NCBI RefSeq assembly: GCF_040730185.1
Contig: NZ_CP160402.1
Location: 2,294,001 to 2,358,000 of the forward strand
Reading direction: 5' to 3'
Length of the DNA: 64,000 nucleotides
Origin: Streptomyces sp. Je 1-332
Lineage (GTDB): Bacteria; Actinomycetota; Actinomycetes; Streptomycetales; Streptomycetaceae
Positions 24,251 through 32,656 of the stretch are shown in pieces. Position 1 is the stretch's first letter, and every line of letters starts with the position of its first letter. The notes under the pieces are model-generated. The model was not told the origin of the DNA and searched no databases. It saw only the letters and a list, made by a program, of their open reading frames with translations. The translations under genes and the position numbers were made by a program.

Positions 24251-25885
24251 TTATGCGGGCTTCAGGCCCGGGTTCCCCGCCTCCGTCACGAACGACGCCG
24301 CCGTCGTGATCGGCGCTCCCGGCGTGGTCACCGCCGACACCGTCTTGAAGTCGGCGCGTGCGGACTTCAGGCCGAGGTCCACGGTGACGTAGCCGCGCCG
24401 CCCGTTGTAGAACTTCATGTGCGGGTTGGCCTTGGTGTACGTCTCCCAGGTCGCGGGCTTGTCGGTGCCGTCCTTGCCACTGGCGATCGACGTGGCGACG
24501 ATCTCGGTGCCGACCGTCTTGGACGCCTGGTCGTCGAAGTCGGCCTTGATGTCGTAGGCGTACCCGACGTGCACGTCGCCCGTGAGCACCATCAGGTTCT
24601 CGATGCCGGCCGACGCAGCGCCCGCGAGGACCCGGTCGCGGGAGGCCGAGTAGCCGTCCCAGGCGTCCATGCTGAGCTTCGCCGCCGCGTTGAGGTCCAG
24701 CTTGCGCTGCGAGAAGTTGACCTGCTGCGGCACGACGTTCCACACGGCCTTCGAGCTGTTCCAGCCGTCGATCAGCCAGCGCTCCTGGGTGGCTCCGGTG
24801 ATGCTGCGCTTGGGGTCCCTGGACTCCGGCCCCGGGATGTCGGCGCCGTCACCGTAGGCCTGGTCGGAGCGGTACTGCCGCGTGTCCAGGATGTCGAACT
24901 GCGCGAGCAGTCCCCACTGGACGCGGCGGTAGAGCTGCAGGTCGGGGCCGATCGGCTGCTGGGGGCTGCGCAGCGGCTGGTTCTCCCAGTACGCGCGGTA
25001 GGCGGCGGCGCGGCGCACCAGGAAGTCGGCGGGCGCGCTGCCGTTCTCGTCGCGGTCGTCGGCGTAGTTGTTCTCGGTCTCGTGGTCGTCCCAGGTGACG
25101 ACGAAGGGGTGCGCCGCGTGCGAGGCCCGCAGGTCGGGGTCGGACTTGTAGAGGGCGTACCGCAGGCGGTAGTCCTCCAGGGTCTTCGTCTCGCGGTTGA
25201 AGATCGCGGGCAGCGTGCGGTCGGTGTACTTGCGGGCGCCGCCGGCCGAGTTGACCGCGTACTCGTAGAGGTAGTCGCCGAGGTGGAAGACGACGTCGAC
25301 GTCGTCCTGCGCCAGGTGCTTGTGCGCGGTGAAGTAGCCGTCGTGGTACGCCTGGCAGGACACCGCGGCGAGCTTCAGGGAGCTCACGCTGCTGCCTGCC
25401 GCGGGCGCGGTGCGGGTCCGGCCCGTCTCACTGATCCACTTCCCCGTCTTGAACCGGAAGTAGTAGGTCCGCCCCGGCTCGAGGAAGTTCACCTCGACGT
25501 GCAGCGTGTGGTTGAACTCAGGATGGGTGATCTCGAAGCCGCTCCTCGCGACACGCTGGAAACGCGCGTCGTGGGCCAGCTCCCATTCGACGACGACGCG
25601 CTGGTTCGGCAGCCCGTTGCCCGGCTCGTACGGGGCCGGGGCAAGGCGGGTCCAGAGCAGGACCGACTCGGGCTGCGGGTCGCCGGACGCGACGCCGAGC
25701 GTGAACGGGTCGTCGGCGATCTTGCGCGCGTCCATCTCGGCGGCGCCGGCCGCGCCCGCGGTCGGCAGATTGGTGGCGAACGCGAGCGCTGCCGCGGCGC
25801 CTGTGACGGTCAGGAAGCGCCGGCGGCCCAGGTGGCGCGCGGCGGCTCGTAGTTCGGCTGTGTCCTGCTGGCCTTTGGGTGTCAT
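24251..25885 (-). CDS. phoD: PhoD-type alkaline phosphatase, Tat-exported
   Basis: A 544-residue secreted phosphatase/phosphodiesterase. The Tat signal carries [14 protein letters not shown] (residues 21-34). The PhoD N-terminal domain ([25 protein letters not shown]) is followed by the metallophosphatase core: [44 protein letters not shown], and the late [16 protein letters not shown] with Asp and His ligands for Ca/Fe. The ATG at 25885 has GGGGAGGG upstream. PhoD is normally induced by PhoP during phosphate limitation, but I saw no clear PHO box before it. The convergent oxidoreductase gene ends 18 bases away. Confidence 0.92.
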   Translation of the reverse strand: MTPKGQQDTAELRAAARHLGRRRFLTVTGAAAALAFATNLPTAGAAGAAEMDARKIADDPFTLGVASGDPQPESVLLWTRLAPAPYEPGNGLPNQRVVVEWELAHDARFQRVARSGFEITHPEFNHTLHVEVNFLEPGRTYYFRFKTGKWISETGRTRTAPAAGSSVSSLKLAAVSCQAYHDGYFTAHKHLAQDDVDVVFHLGDYLYEYAVNSAGGARKYTDRTLPAIFNRETKTLEDYRLRYALYKSDPDLRASHAAHPFVVTWDDHETENNYADDRDENGSAPADFLVRRAAAYRAYWENQPLRSPQQPIGPDLQLYRRVQWGLLAQFDILDTRQYRSDQAYGDGADIPGPESRDPKRSITGATQERWLIDGWNSSKAVWNVVPQQVNFSQRKLDLNAAAKLSMDAWDGYSASRDRVLAGAASAGIENLMVLTGDVHVGYAYDIKADFDDQASKTVGTEIVATSIASGKDGTDKPATWETYTKANPHMKFYNGRRGYVTVDLGLKSARADFKTVSAVTTPGAPITTAASFVTEAGNPGLKPA

Positions 25886-26004
25886 GTGGCCCTCCCCTGA
25901 CGATTGGTGTCCTGGGCATGCAAGTGGCGGGGGACGACGCGCGACTGTCGCGTACACAACACCCAAATGGCGGGCGGATGATGACCCTATAGACACACCT
26001 CACG

Positions 26005-26010
26005 TACGCT
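26005..26010 (+). promoter_or_regulatory. Candidate -10 element, leaderless SDR transcript
   Basis: TACGCT ends eight bases before the ATG at 26019, with no ribosome-binding sequence between. Confidence 0.4.
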
Positions 26011-26018
26011 GCGGGGCC

Positions 26019-26930
26019 ATGAACGCTGAGCCAACTGGGCATCCGACCGGGCACTCGACAGGGCATTCGACCGGGCAGCCACTCGGACATCCGCTCGGGC
26101 AACCGCTCGGGCAGAGAAGGAGCGCCGTGGTGACCGGCGCCGGCTCCGGGATCGGCAGGGCCGTGGCGGTGGAACTGCTGCGGGCCGGATGGTCCGTGGC
26201 GCTCGCCGGGCGCCGTAAGGAGACGCTGGAGGAGACGGCGGCGATCGCCGCCGGGGTGTCGGAGGGCGCCGCGGTGCGGCCCGTGCCGCACGCCGAGGGA
26301 GACAGCGAGGCCAACGCCCCGGCCGCGACCGACGCGCTGTGCGTGCGCACCGACGTCTCGCGGCCCGATGACGTGGCCGCCCTCTTCTCGGCCGTGCGCG
26401 ACCGCTTCGGCCGTCTCGACCTCCTCTTCAACAACGCCGGTACGTTCGGCCCCGGCGGAGTGACCGTCGACGAACTGGAGTACGAGGCGTGGCGGCACGT
26501 CGTCGACACGAACCTCAACGGCGCGTTCCTGTGCGCGCAGGCCGCCTTCCGGCAGATGAAGGAGCAGGACCCACAGGGCGGCCGGATCATCAACAACGGC
26601 TCCATCTCCGCGCACGTCCCGCGCCCGCGCTCCATCGCGTACACGGCGACGAAGCACGCGCTGACCGGCCTGACGAAGTCCCTCTCGCTGGACGGGCGCC
26701 CCTACCGGATCGCCTGCGGTCAGATCGACATCGGCAACGCGGCCACCGACATGACCGAGCGGATGCAGGCCGGAATCCTCCAGGCCAACGGCGAGTTGGC
26801 GCCCGAGCCGGTGATGGACGTGTCGGACGTGGCACGGACCGTACGCCATATGGCGGAGCTGCCCCTGGAGGCGAACGTGCAGTTCGCGACGGTGCTCGCG
26901 ACGAACATGCCCTTCATCGGGCGGGGTTAG
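26019..26930 (+). CDS. Short-chain dehydrogenase/reductase with repetitive N-terminus
   Basis: A 303-residue oxidoreductase. The classical SDR motifs are present: [17 protein letters not shown] (cofactor), [13 protein letters not shown] (NNAG), the catalytic Ser in INNGSIS and Tyr/Lys in AYTATKHAL. The first 33 residues are a low-complexity Gly/His/Gln/Pro tract of four-residue units (T/S/L-G-H/Q-P/S), encoded by imperfect 12-base repeats at about 26037-26114, and are not part of the fold. This is atypical, and the true start could be a later codon. The substrate is unknown. PhzF follows 99 bases downstream on the same strand. Confidence 0.87.
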   Translation: MNAEPTGHPTGHSTGHSTGQPLGHPLGQPLGQRRSAVVTGAGSGIGRAVAVELLRAGWSVALAGRRKETLEETAAIAAGVSEGAAVRPVPHAEGDSEANAPAATDALCVRTDVSRPDDVAALFSAVRDRFGRLDLLFNNAGTFGPGGVTVDELEYEAWRHVVDTNLNGAFLCAQAAFRQMKEQDPQGGRIINNGSISAHVPRPRSIAYTATKHALTGLTKSLSLDGRPYRIACGQIDIGNAATDMTERMQAGILQANGELAPEPVMDVSDVARTVRHMAELPLEANVQFATVLATNMPFIGRG

Positions 26931-27029
26931 CCGACCGGCCCGGCAGGGCAGCCGCTCCGTGGTGGCCGGCGGGGACCCGCGCCGGGGGCCGCGGGAATGG
27001 CCGGGGCCGCGGAACGGTTGCCCTGCGAC

Positions 27030-28004
27030 ATGACGACGAACTCAGCCGACACCCCCTCTTCCGCCGTACTGCGCTACACCGCGTTCGCGACCGACCCGGC
27101 GGGCGGCAACCCCGCCGGGATCGTGCTGGACGCCGCCGGTCTCGACGACGCGGCGATGCTGGGGATCGCGGCGGAGGTGGGGTACAGCGAATCGGCGTTC
27201 CTGACCCCGGCGAATCCGGCGAGTCCGGCGCCCGGCTCCGACGACGCGGGCCGCTCGGGCGAAACGGGCCGCTCCGGCGAAACGGGCCGCTCCGGCGAAA
27301 CGGGCCGCTCAGGTGGCACGAGCCGCTCCTTCGACGTGCGCTACTTCAGCCCTCGCGCCGAGGTCTCCTTCTGCGGGCACGCGACGGTGGCGGCGGCGGT
27401 CGCACTGGCCGAACGGGTCCATGGCGCGGGCGACTTCGTCTTCTTCACACAGGCGGGCACGGTGCCGGTGACCGTGACCGACGTGGACGGCACCCTGCGG
27501 GCCACGCTCACCAGCGTCGAGCCGCACACCGAGGACGTCACGACAGCCGATCTGACCGAAGCCCTGGCCGCGCTCGACTGGCCCGCGGACGACCTCGACC
27601 CGGCCCTGCCGCCCCGCATCGCCTACGCGGGCGCCCGCCATCTGATCCTGGCCGCCGCGACCCGCGAACGCCTCGCCGACCTGTCGTACGACTTCGAACG
27701 CCTCGCGGCCCTGATGCGCCGCCTGGATCTGACCACGGTGCAACTGGTGTGGCGGGAGGGGGACTTGACGTTCCACGCGCGCGATCCGTTCCCGGTGGGC
27801 GGCGTCGTGGAGGACCCCGCGACGGGCGCGGCGGCTGCCGCGTTCGGCGCCTACGCGCGCGAACTGGCCCTGGTCCCGGCGGAGTCGGAGCTCACCCTTC
27901 ACCAGGGTGCGGACATGGGACGCCCCGGGGTGCTCACGGTCAGCCTGCGCGAGGGGGACGCGAGGGTACGGGTGAGCGGGGCGGCGGTGCGGATCGGCGG
28001 GTAG
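27030..28004 (+). CDS. PhzF-family isomerase-like protein with internal repeat insertion
   Basis: A 324-residue protein with the full PhzF pattern: DPAGGNPAGIVLD near the start, VGYSESAFL with the catalytic Glu, VSFCGHATVAAAVAL (G-H-A-T), FPVGGVVEDPATGAAAAAFGAYARE, and a final HQGADMGRPGVL. Between the ESAFL strand and DVRYFSP there is an insertion of four 18-base repeats encoding GRSGET units, likely a flexible surface loop. ATG at 27030 is preferred to one 33 bases earlier. It may be cotranscribed with the SDR gene; the substrate is unknown. Compare the shorter paralogue at 7761. Confidence 0.88.
   Translation: MTTNSADTPSSAVLRYTAFATDPAGGNPAGIVLDAAGLDDAAMLGIAAEVGYSESAFLTPANPASPAPGSDDAGRSGETGRSGETGRSGETGRSGGTSRSFDVRYFSPRAEVSFCGHATVAAAVALAERVHGAGDFVFFTQAGTVPVTVTDVDGTLRATLTSVEPHTEDVTTADLTEALAALDWPADDLDPALPPRIAYAGARHLILAAATRERLADLSYDFERLAALMRRLDLTTVQLVWREGDLTFHARDPFPVGGVVEDPATGAAAAAFGAYARELALVPAESELTLHQGADMGRPGVLTVSLREGDARVRVSGAAVRIGG
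27248..27319 (+). repeat. Four tandem 18-bp repeats inside the phzF-like gene
   Basis: Units at 27248, 27266, 27284 and 27302 follow GGGCCGCTCCGGCGAAAC. Unit 1 differs at one base and unit 4 at several. Each encodes six residues (GRSGET), keeping the frame, so copy number could vary without breaking the gene. Confidence 0.9.
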
Positions 28005-28064
28005 GCCCCGTTCAGCCCTGACCCGTAGCGGAGTTCAGGCCTGGCCCGTCACTCGCCCCGAAGC

Positions 28065-28388
28065 TCACGCCTGGCCCGTCTCGAACCGGGAGACCTTCCC
28101 GTCGTCGACGGTGAACCGCCACTTCGTCCGCATCTCCCCCCACGTGTCGTTGCGGTAGGTGACGACAAGGACGCGCCCCCCGTCCGACTCGCTCTCCACG
28201 TCCATGTGACCGTGCGACGAGAAGATCTCCCGGTCCGTCCACTCGGTGACGTCCCGGTCGGAACCGTCGTCGGACATGGTCACATCGGGCGTGACTGCGG
28301 CCCGGAAAGCGGCCTGGTCGTGGGAGTTCACGGCGGTGACGAAGGCCCGGACCGTCGGGTCGGTGAGCCGGTTTACCTGGATGCTCAT
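28065..28388 (-). CDS. NTF2-like/SnoaL-type small protein
   Basis: A 107-residue protein starting MSIQVNRLTDPTVRAFVTAVNSHDQAAF. The pattern of a long first helix, N-x-H-D, TPDVTMSDDGSDRD and the later strand VLVVTYRNDTWGEMRTKWRF fits the SnoaL/NTF2 fold (ketosteroid-isomerase-like). No catalytic dyad can be named, so the function may be ligand binding. It converges on the PhzF gene and diverges from DoxX. Confidence 0.75.
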   Translation of the reverse strand: MSIQVNRLTDPTVRAFVTAVNSHDQAAFRAAVTPDVTMSDDGSDRDVTEWTDREIFSSHGHMDVESESDGGRVLVVTYRNDTWGEMRTKWRFTVDDGKVSRFETGQA

Positions 28389-28496
28389 GCGCCCACGGTC
28401 ACACCGGCCGCCCCGCCCCGCCACCGGACACCGTCACTCGTACGGCCGACTGAGCGGGGTACGGGGTGCGGCTCTGACGGACGGTGGGACTGACAC

Positions 28497-28552
28497 CCAC
28501 CGGCCCCCACCGGTCCCCACCGGCTCCGGCCGGCCCCCACCGGCCCCCACCC
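28497..28552. repeat. Degenerate CCCCACCGG tandem repeat upstream of the doxX-like gene
   Basis: About six imperfect 9-12 base units of the form CCGGCCCCCA/CCGGTCCCCA fill the region before the DoxX ribosome site. The tract is very C-rich and has no coding potential that I trust. Confidence 0.75.
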
Positions 28553-28566
28553 CGGGAGACAGCGCC

Positions 28567-29112
28567 ATGACCCGTTCCTGCTTCGACCGACGCGACCTGG
28601 GCCTTCTGCTGCTCCGTGTCACCACCGGCGGCGTCCTCGTCGCCCACGGCACCCAGAAGCTCTTCGGCTGGTTCGGCGGCCACGGCATCGAGGGCACCGG
28701 CGCCTTCATGGAGTCCATCGGCTTCGCGCCGGGCAAGGCGAACGCGGTCGTCGCCGGGCTCGCCGAAGCGGGCGGCGGAACGCTGCTCGCGCTCGGCCTC
28801 GCGACCCCCGCGGCCGGTTCCGCGGCGGCGGGCGCGATGGCCGGGGCGACCGCGGTACACGCCCCGAACGGCTTCTTCAGCCAGGGTGGCGGCTACGAGT
28901 ACCCGGCGTTCCTCGGCATGGTCGCCGCCACCCTCGCCGTCGCGGGCCCCGGCGCCTACTCCGTCGACGACGCGCTCGGCCACTCCTTCAACCGCAACTG
29001 GATGGTCCCGGCGGCGCTGGCGGGCACGGCACTCGGCGTACTCGTCTCGGTGGGCTCACGGGCGAAGAACGTACGGGAGCAGGAGAGCGGGCCGGGGACG
29101 GACGAGGAGTGA
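28567..29112 (+). CDS. DoxX-family membrane protein
   Basis: A 181-residue protein with four hydrophobic segments. The first reads LGLLLLRVTTGGVLVAHGTQKLFGWFGGHG, the DoxX signature with R-x-x-x-G-x3-H-G-x-x-K-L-F-G, followed by GLAEAGGGTLLALGLATP and FLGMVAATLAVAGPGAYSVD. GGGAG sits about nine bases before the ATG. DoxX proteins are linked to quinone/redox or thiol balance at the membrane in some bacteria; the exact role here is unknown. Confidence 0.88.
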   Translation: MTRSCFDRRDLGLLLLRVTTGGVLVAHGTQKLFGWFGGHGIEGTGAFMESIGFAPGKANAVVAGLAEAGGGTLLALGLATPAAGSAAAGAMAGATAVHAPNGFFSQGGGYEYPAFLGMVAATLAVAGPGAYSVDDALGHSFNRNWMVPAALAGTALGVLVSVGSRAKNVREQESGPGTDEE

Positions 29113-29165
29113 CGGCTCCAGCTCATCGCGGCGAAAGCCGCTGGTGGAGAGGGGAGTTGACCGGA

Positions 29166-29171
29166 TAGCGT
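29166..29171 (+). promoter_or_regulatory. Candidate -10 element, leaderless methyltransferase transcript
   Basis: TAGCGT ends eight bases before the ATG at 29180. No ribosome-binding sequence lies between. Confidence 0.45.
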
Positions 29172-29179
29172 CCCCGCCC

Positions 29180-29950
29180 ATGACCGACACCACCCCGCAG
29201 AACCTGCCGCCCCGCCTCACGCGCCTCACCTTCCACGGCCCGCTCTCCGAGACGCGGGCCGGCCGCCTCGTCGAGCGCGTCGCCCCCGGCACCGGCTCCG
29301 TGCTCGATCTCGGCTGCGGCTGGGGCGAGTTGCTGCTCCGCGTGCTCGAAGCCGCCCCGGACGCCACCGGTGTGGGCGTTGATCTGTCCGCCGAGGATCT
29401 GGCGAGGGGCCGCGCCGCCGCCAAGGAGCGTGGCCTGGCCGAACGCGTCTCCTTCGTCGAGGAGTCGGCTACGGACACCACCCGCGGCCCGGCGGACCTC
29501 GTGCTCTGCCTGGGCGCGAGCCACGCGCTCAGCTCCGCCGGACCGCCCGGCCACACCGAAGCCGCCCTGCGCGCACTGCGCCGCCTCGTCACCCCCGGCG
29601 GCCGCGTCGTGCTCGGCGAGGGATTCTGGCAGCGCACGCCCACCTCCGACGAGCTCGCCGGGATGTGGCCGGGCGCCCACACCGGTGAACACCTCTACTT
29701 GGGCGACCTCGTGGACGCGGCGATCGCCGCGGGCTTCCGCCCCTTGTGGGTGGAGACGGCGAGCGTGGAGGAGTGGGAGGAGTTCGAGTCCGGCTACCGC
29801 ACGGACGTGGAGGAGTGGCTGGCCGCGCACCCCGGTCACCCGCTGGCCGCCGAGACCCGCGACAAGGCGGACCGCCAGCGCGACACCTGGCTGCGGGGCT
29901 ACCGCCAGGCGCTCGGTCTGGCCTATCTGACGTTGATGCCGGTGGGCTGA
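29180..29950 (+). CDS. SAM-dependent class I methyltransferase
   Basis: A 256-residue cytosolic enzyme. The SAM-binding motif is GSVLDLGCGWGELLLRVLE, followed by ATGVGVDLSAEDLARGRAAA (acidic ribose contact), ADLVLCLGASHAL (motif II) and LVTPGGRVVLGEGFWQRTP (motif III with the acidic G-E-G-F-W typical of a Streptomyces small-molecule methyltransferase group). The C-terminal helix-rich region forms a substrate cap. The substrate is unknown. The last 28 bases overlap the convergent phosphotransferase gene. Confidence 0.87.
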   Translation: MTDTTPQNLPPRLTRLTFHGPLSETRAGRLVERVAPGTGSVLDLGCGWGELLLRVLEAAPDATGVGVDLSAEDLARGRAAAKERGLAERVSFVEESATDTTRGPADLVLCLGASHALSSAGPPGHTEAALRALRRLVTPGGRVVLGEGFWQRTPTSDELAGMWPGAHTGEHLYLGDLVDAAIAAGFRPLWVETASVEEWEEFESGYRTDVEEWLAAHPGHPLAAETRDKADRQRDTWLRGYRQALGLAYLTLMPVG

Positions 29951-30915
29951 CCGCTCCCGGTGCCGAACCACGCCTGAGCCAGCGCGTCCAGCGTCGGCTC
30001 CGGCGGGGCGGGCAGTTCCCGCAGGTACCAGGGCAGGTTGCTGTAGACGTGCAGCAGGGTGTGGGCGAGGAGTTCACGCGGCTCGAAGGTGTGGCCGTAG
30101 GCGCGCATGAAGCGGCCGAGTAGGCCCGGCTCCGCGCGCGTGACGAAGAGGCCGACGCCCACGAAGTCGTACGCCCTGTCCCCGATCATGGCGGGCTCGA
30201 AGTCGAAGAGCCCGGTGAGGCGGGGCCGCACCGCCCCATCGAGGGTGCCGTCGGAACCGTCGGTGCCGTCGATGTCGACCAGCAGATGCTGGCGCATGAA
30301 CTCGGTGTGCAGGAGGACGCGCGGCGCGTCGGCACGCAGCGGCACCGCGTCCAGGAAGTCCGGGATCTGCTCCGCCCAGCTCTCCGGCAGCCCGCATCCG
30401 CGCTGCCGTGCGGCGGCTCCGGCGCGCTGTGTGTCGATGAAGGCTCCCCAGTCGCCGGGCCCGAGCACGTCGGTGAGCGGCCCTGGGTCCAGGGCGTGCA
30501 GCGCGGCGAGCGCCTCACCTGCCTCGGTGATCAGGCGCTCCCGGTCGGCGCGCGACAGACGCGGCCAGGCCACGGCGAGGTCTTCGCCGGGCAGCCGGGA
30601 CATCAGCACGTACCGCCAGCCGTTCTCGTACGCCCCGGACGCGTGCACCCGCGGTGTGGGGACGGGCAGCCGTCCCTGAAGATGGCTCAACACCCGCGCC
30701 TCGGCCTCGGCGTCGTCGGCCGCGGCGCCGGGGAAGAGCTTGAGCACGAGGTCGTCCCCGACGGCGTAGACGGGCTGCGAGCCCTCCGTGAAGCGGTGGA
30801 GCGGCGCCCCGGCGAGGCCGAGCCTGCCGCAGAGATCCTCGACTCCGGGTCGTATGACGGCTTCGTCGGGGACGACAAGATCCCATTGCTCGTCGGTGTC
30901 CACAGGGGGCAGCAT
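29923..30915 (-). CDS. Aminoglycoside phosphotransferase-like kinase
   Basis: A 330-residue protein of the APH/choline-kinase fold. ATP-site features are YAVGDDLVLKLFPG (nucleotide-binding Lys), EARVLSHLQ and YVLMSRLPGEDL (hinge). The catalytic loop reads VLLHTEFMRQHLLVD where most family members have H-x-D-x4-N, so the usual Asp is Glu and the Asn is His. The metal-binding motif after it is FDFEPAMIGDRAYDFV, which keeps the conserved Asp. A branch of phosphotransferases with H-T-E in this loop exists, from memory, so it may still be active. The real substrate is unknown. TACCGT lies seven bases before the ATG at 30915. Confidence 0.85.
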   Translation of the reverse strand: MLPPVDTDEQWDLVVPDEAVIRPGVEDLCGRLGLAGAPLHRFTEGSQPVYAVGDDLVLKLFPGAAADDAEAEARVLSHLQGRLPVPTPRVHASGAYENGWRYVLMSRLPGEDLAVAWPRLSRADRERLITEAGEALAALHALDPGPLTDVLGPGDWGAFIDTQRAGAAARQRGCGLPESWAEQIPDFLDAVPLRADAPRVLLHTEFMRQHLLVDIDGTDGSDGTLDGAVRPRLTGLFDFEPAMIGDRAYDFVGVGLFVTRAEPGLLGRFMRAYGHTFEPRELLAHTLLHVYSNLPWYLRELPAPPEPTLDALAQAWFGTGSGQPTGINVR

Positions 30916-30922
30916 GATCGGC

Positions 30923-30928
30923 ACGGTA
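30923..30928 (-). promoter_or_regulatory. Candidate -10 element, leaderless kinase transcript
   Basis: TACCGT on the minus strand ends seven bases before the ATG at 30915. A GTG overlapping it could be an alternative start. Confidence 0.4.
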
Positions 30929-31020
30929 GGAGGTCGCGAGGGCGACGGCAATGCATTTAAACGGGCCCGGCGGCCGGCCCGTGCACCCGCGACACCGCAC
31001 CCGCGCACCCGCGCATCCGC

Positions 31021-31074
31021 GAACCCGAACCCGAACCCGCACCCGCACCCGCACCCGCACCCGCACCCGCACCC
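31021..31074 (+). repeat. Hexanucleotide microsatellite, GAACCC x3 and GCACCC x6
   Basis: Three GAACCC units (31021-31038) are followed by six perfect GCACCC units (31039-31074) in the divergent gap between the kinase and the YqeB-like gene. Looser units extend upstream to about 30980. The tract lies about 65 bases before the putative YqeB -10 box. Confidence 0.95.
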
Positions 31075-31139
31075 GCGATACCGACCGAAGTCTGCCGCCC
31101 ATCGACTTTCGGCCGCTCCCCCGCGGCCACCCGCTCGTC

Positions 31140-31145
31140 TAGCGT
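31140..31145 (+). promoter_or_regulatory. Candidate -10 element, leaderless YqeB-like transcript
   Basis: TAGCGT ends seven bases before the ATG at 31153; same sequence as before the methyltransferase at 29180. Confidence 0.45.
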
Positions 31146-31152
31146 CGGGGAC

Positions 31153-31890
31153 ATGACCAGCGAAGAGAGCCTCGGCCGCCCCGTCCCGCTGCGCAAGGGC
31201 AGGACGACGGTCCTCGGTTACCCGCGCGGTGACCTGCTGACCGTACTCATCGGCATGCCGGTCCTCGGCCTCCTGCTCGGCATCGCCCTGCCGCCCCTGG
31301 CCCGATGGCTGAGTGACCTGCCGGTGCTGCCCTGGCGGGACGGCATCACGTTCGTCGGTTCGCTGGACAGGCCGTGGCAGACGGCGATCGCGGCGGGCCT
31401 CGGCCTGGTCGCCGGGTTGCTCATCGCCGGCACGGACTACGACGAAACCCTCAAACTGACGTTGACCGACCAGGAGTTGGTGGCCGACCTGCACGAGACG
31501 AAGCGGAGCATCGAACGCGCCCGCGTTTCGGCGGTGTTCCTCGACGGCAAGGAACTGGTGGTACTGGACGAGTCGTCGTGCGAGTTCACGCGCGGCGTCC
31601 ACAAGACGAAGGCTCCGGCCCTGGCCGAGGCGTTTCGCTCGCACGGCTACCCGTGGCGGGACGCCGATCCGCACGCGGCCCTGTTCCACCGCTGGATTCC
31701 CGGCGCTCCGGGTCTGCCCGCCGAAGCGCACGCGGTCCTCACCGCGCGGAAGGTCGCGCTGAAGAGCAAGGCAGCACAGGACGCCGGGGACCTCGCCGAG
31801 ACGATGCGGGGTCTGGGGTACGTAGTACGGGACGAGGGCAAGGACCAGTACTGGCGCCCGCTGGCGGCGGAGGCCGACGGGCGCCAGTAG
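31153..31890 (+). CDS. YqeB-family membrane protein
   Basis: A 245-residue protein with two hydrophobic segments (about residues 28-50 and 76-94, GLGLVAGLLIAGTDYDE) and a cytosolic C-terminal part. The segment LTLTDQELVADLHETKRSIERARVSAVFLDGKELVVLDESSCEFTR resembles a PH-like domain, as in the YqeB family known from Bacillus and actinobacteria. The C-terminal helix-rich region ends QYWRPLAAEADGRQ. Role unknown; it probably senses or organises something at the membrane. Confidence 0.8.
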   Translation: MTSEESLGRPVPLRKGRTTVLGYPRGDLLTVLIGMPVLGLLLGIALPPLARWLSDLPVLPWRDGITFVGSLDRPWQTAIAAGLGLVAGLLIAGTDYDETLKLTLTDQELVADLHETKRSIERARVSAVFLDGKELVVLDESSCEFTRGVHKTKAPALAEAFRSHGYPWRDADPHAALFHRWIPGAPGLPAEAHAVLTARKVALKSKAAQDAGDLAETMRGLGYVVRDEGKDQYWRPLAAEADGRQ

Positions 31891-31900
31891 CCGACGAGCG

Positions 31901-32395
31901 TCAGAAGACGAACGGGCCGGGTGCCTGCGCCGATGTGGCGTTGCAGGTCACGCTGATCCCGAGGACCACGACCTGCAGTGACGTGCCCTCCAGGCTGTCA
32001 CCGGTGGCGACGGTCCCGTCCAGCGGTCCGGTCGACACCTCGCCACCGGCGGGGATGGCCGGGTTGGAGCTGCCGGTGAAGGTGGTGGTGCCCGATCCGT
32101 TCTTGGTGAGCGTTAGTGTCGAGTCGACGGAGTCCGCGGCGATGTCGATGGGTGCGGTGATCGCCGACGTGGAGACGCTGATCGTCGCGGCGGTGCCGTC
32201 CTGGGTGGCCTTGAGCGTCGCCGAACCCGAGCCCCAGGTCCCGCAGTCGAACGAGATGGTCGCGGTCTCCGGGGTGACCGCGGTGGCGGCGGGCGCCATC
32301 ACCATGGCGCCCACGGCGACCAGTCCGACGCCCAGCGCCGTCCCGGCACCGAATCTGCGCTGCCGCCTGCTTATTGCACGCATGCCATGCCTCAT
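31901..32395 (-). CDS. Secreted protein, Ser/Thr-rich beta-type, function unknown
   Basis: A 164-residue exported protein starting MRHGMRAISRRQRRFGAGTALGVG. The signal peptide probably ends at MAPAATAV (about residue 38). The mature part (about 125 residues) is rich in Ser, Thr, Gly and Ala with a beta pattern (ATISFDCGTWGSGSATLKATQDG) and two cysteines (ISFDCGTW and ISVTCNATSA) that may form a disulphide. It lacks a lipobox and an anchor. ATG at 32395 has AGGA seven bases upstream. It may be a small secreted binding or adhesive domain; no family is recognised. Confidence 0.75.
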   Translation of the reverse strand: MRHGMRAISRRQRRFGAGTALGVGLVAVGAMVMAPAATAVTPETATISFDCGTWGSGSATLKATQDGTAATISVSTSAITAPIDIAADSVDSTLTLTKNGSGTTTFTGSSNPAIPAGGEVSTGPLDGTVATGDSLEGTSLQVVVLGISVTCNATSAQAPGPFVF

Positions 32396-32656
32396 GGGGA
32401 ATCCTGCCTTCAAGTGGGGGGATTTGCGGGGGGATTGGAGACAACTGATGCTCTGTCAGCTCTCACTGACGACCAGTCAGCATCTCGTACCGCATTGAGG
32501 CACGGACCCCTGGAGACGACAAGGGCCACTCCCACACTTGTTGACATGCTACGGCCAATTCCGGCCGCGGGCCGCGACCCCGGACAGCCGCGGGCAGCGG
32601 CCCCGGACAACCGCAGGCCGCGGCGACCCCGGACAGCCGGGTGCAAAATGGCGATC

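Noticed and set aside
31021..31074. Possible CRISPR-like tandem array
   Set aside because: Units are only six bases with no spacers; a simple microsatellite.
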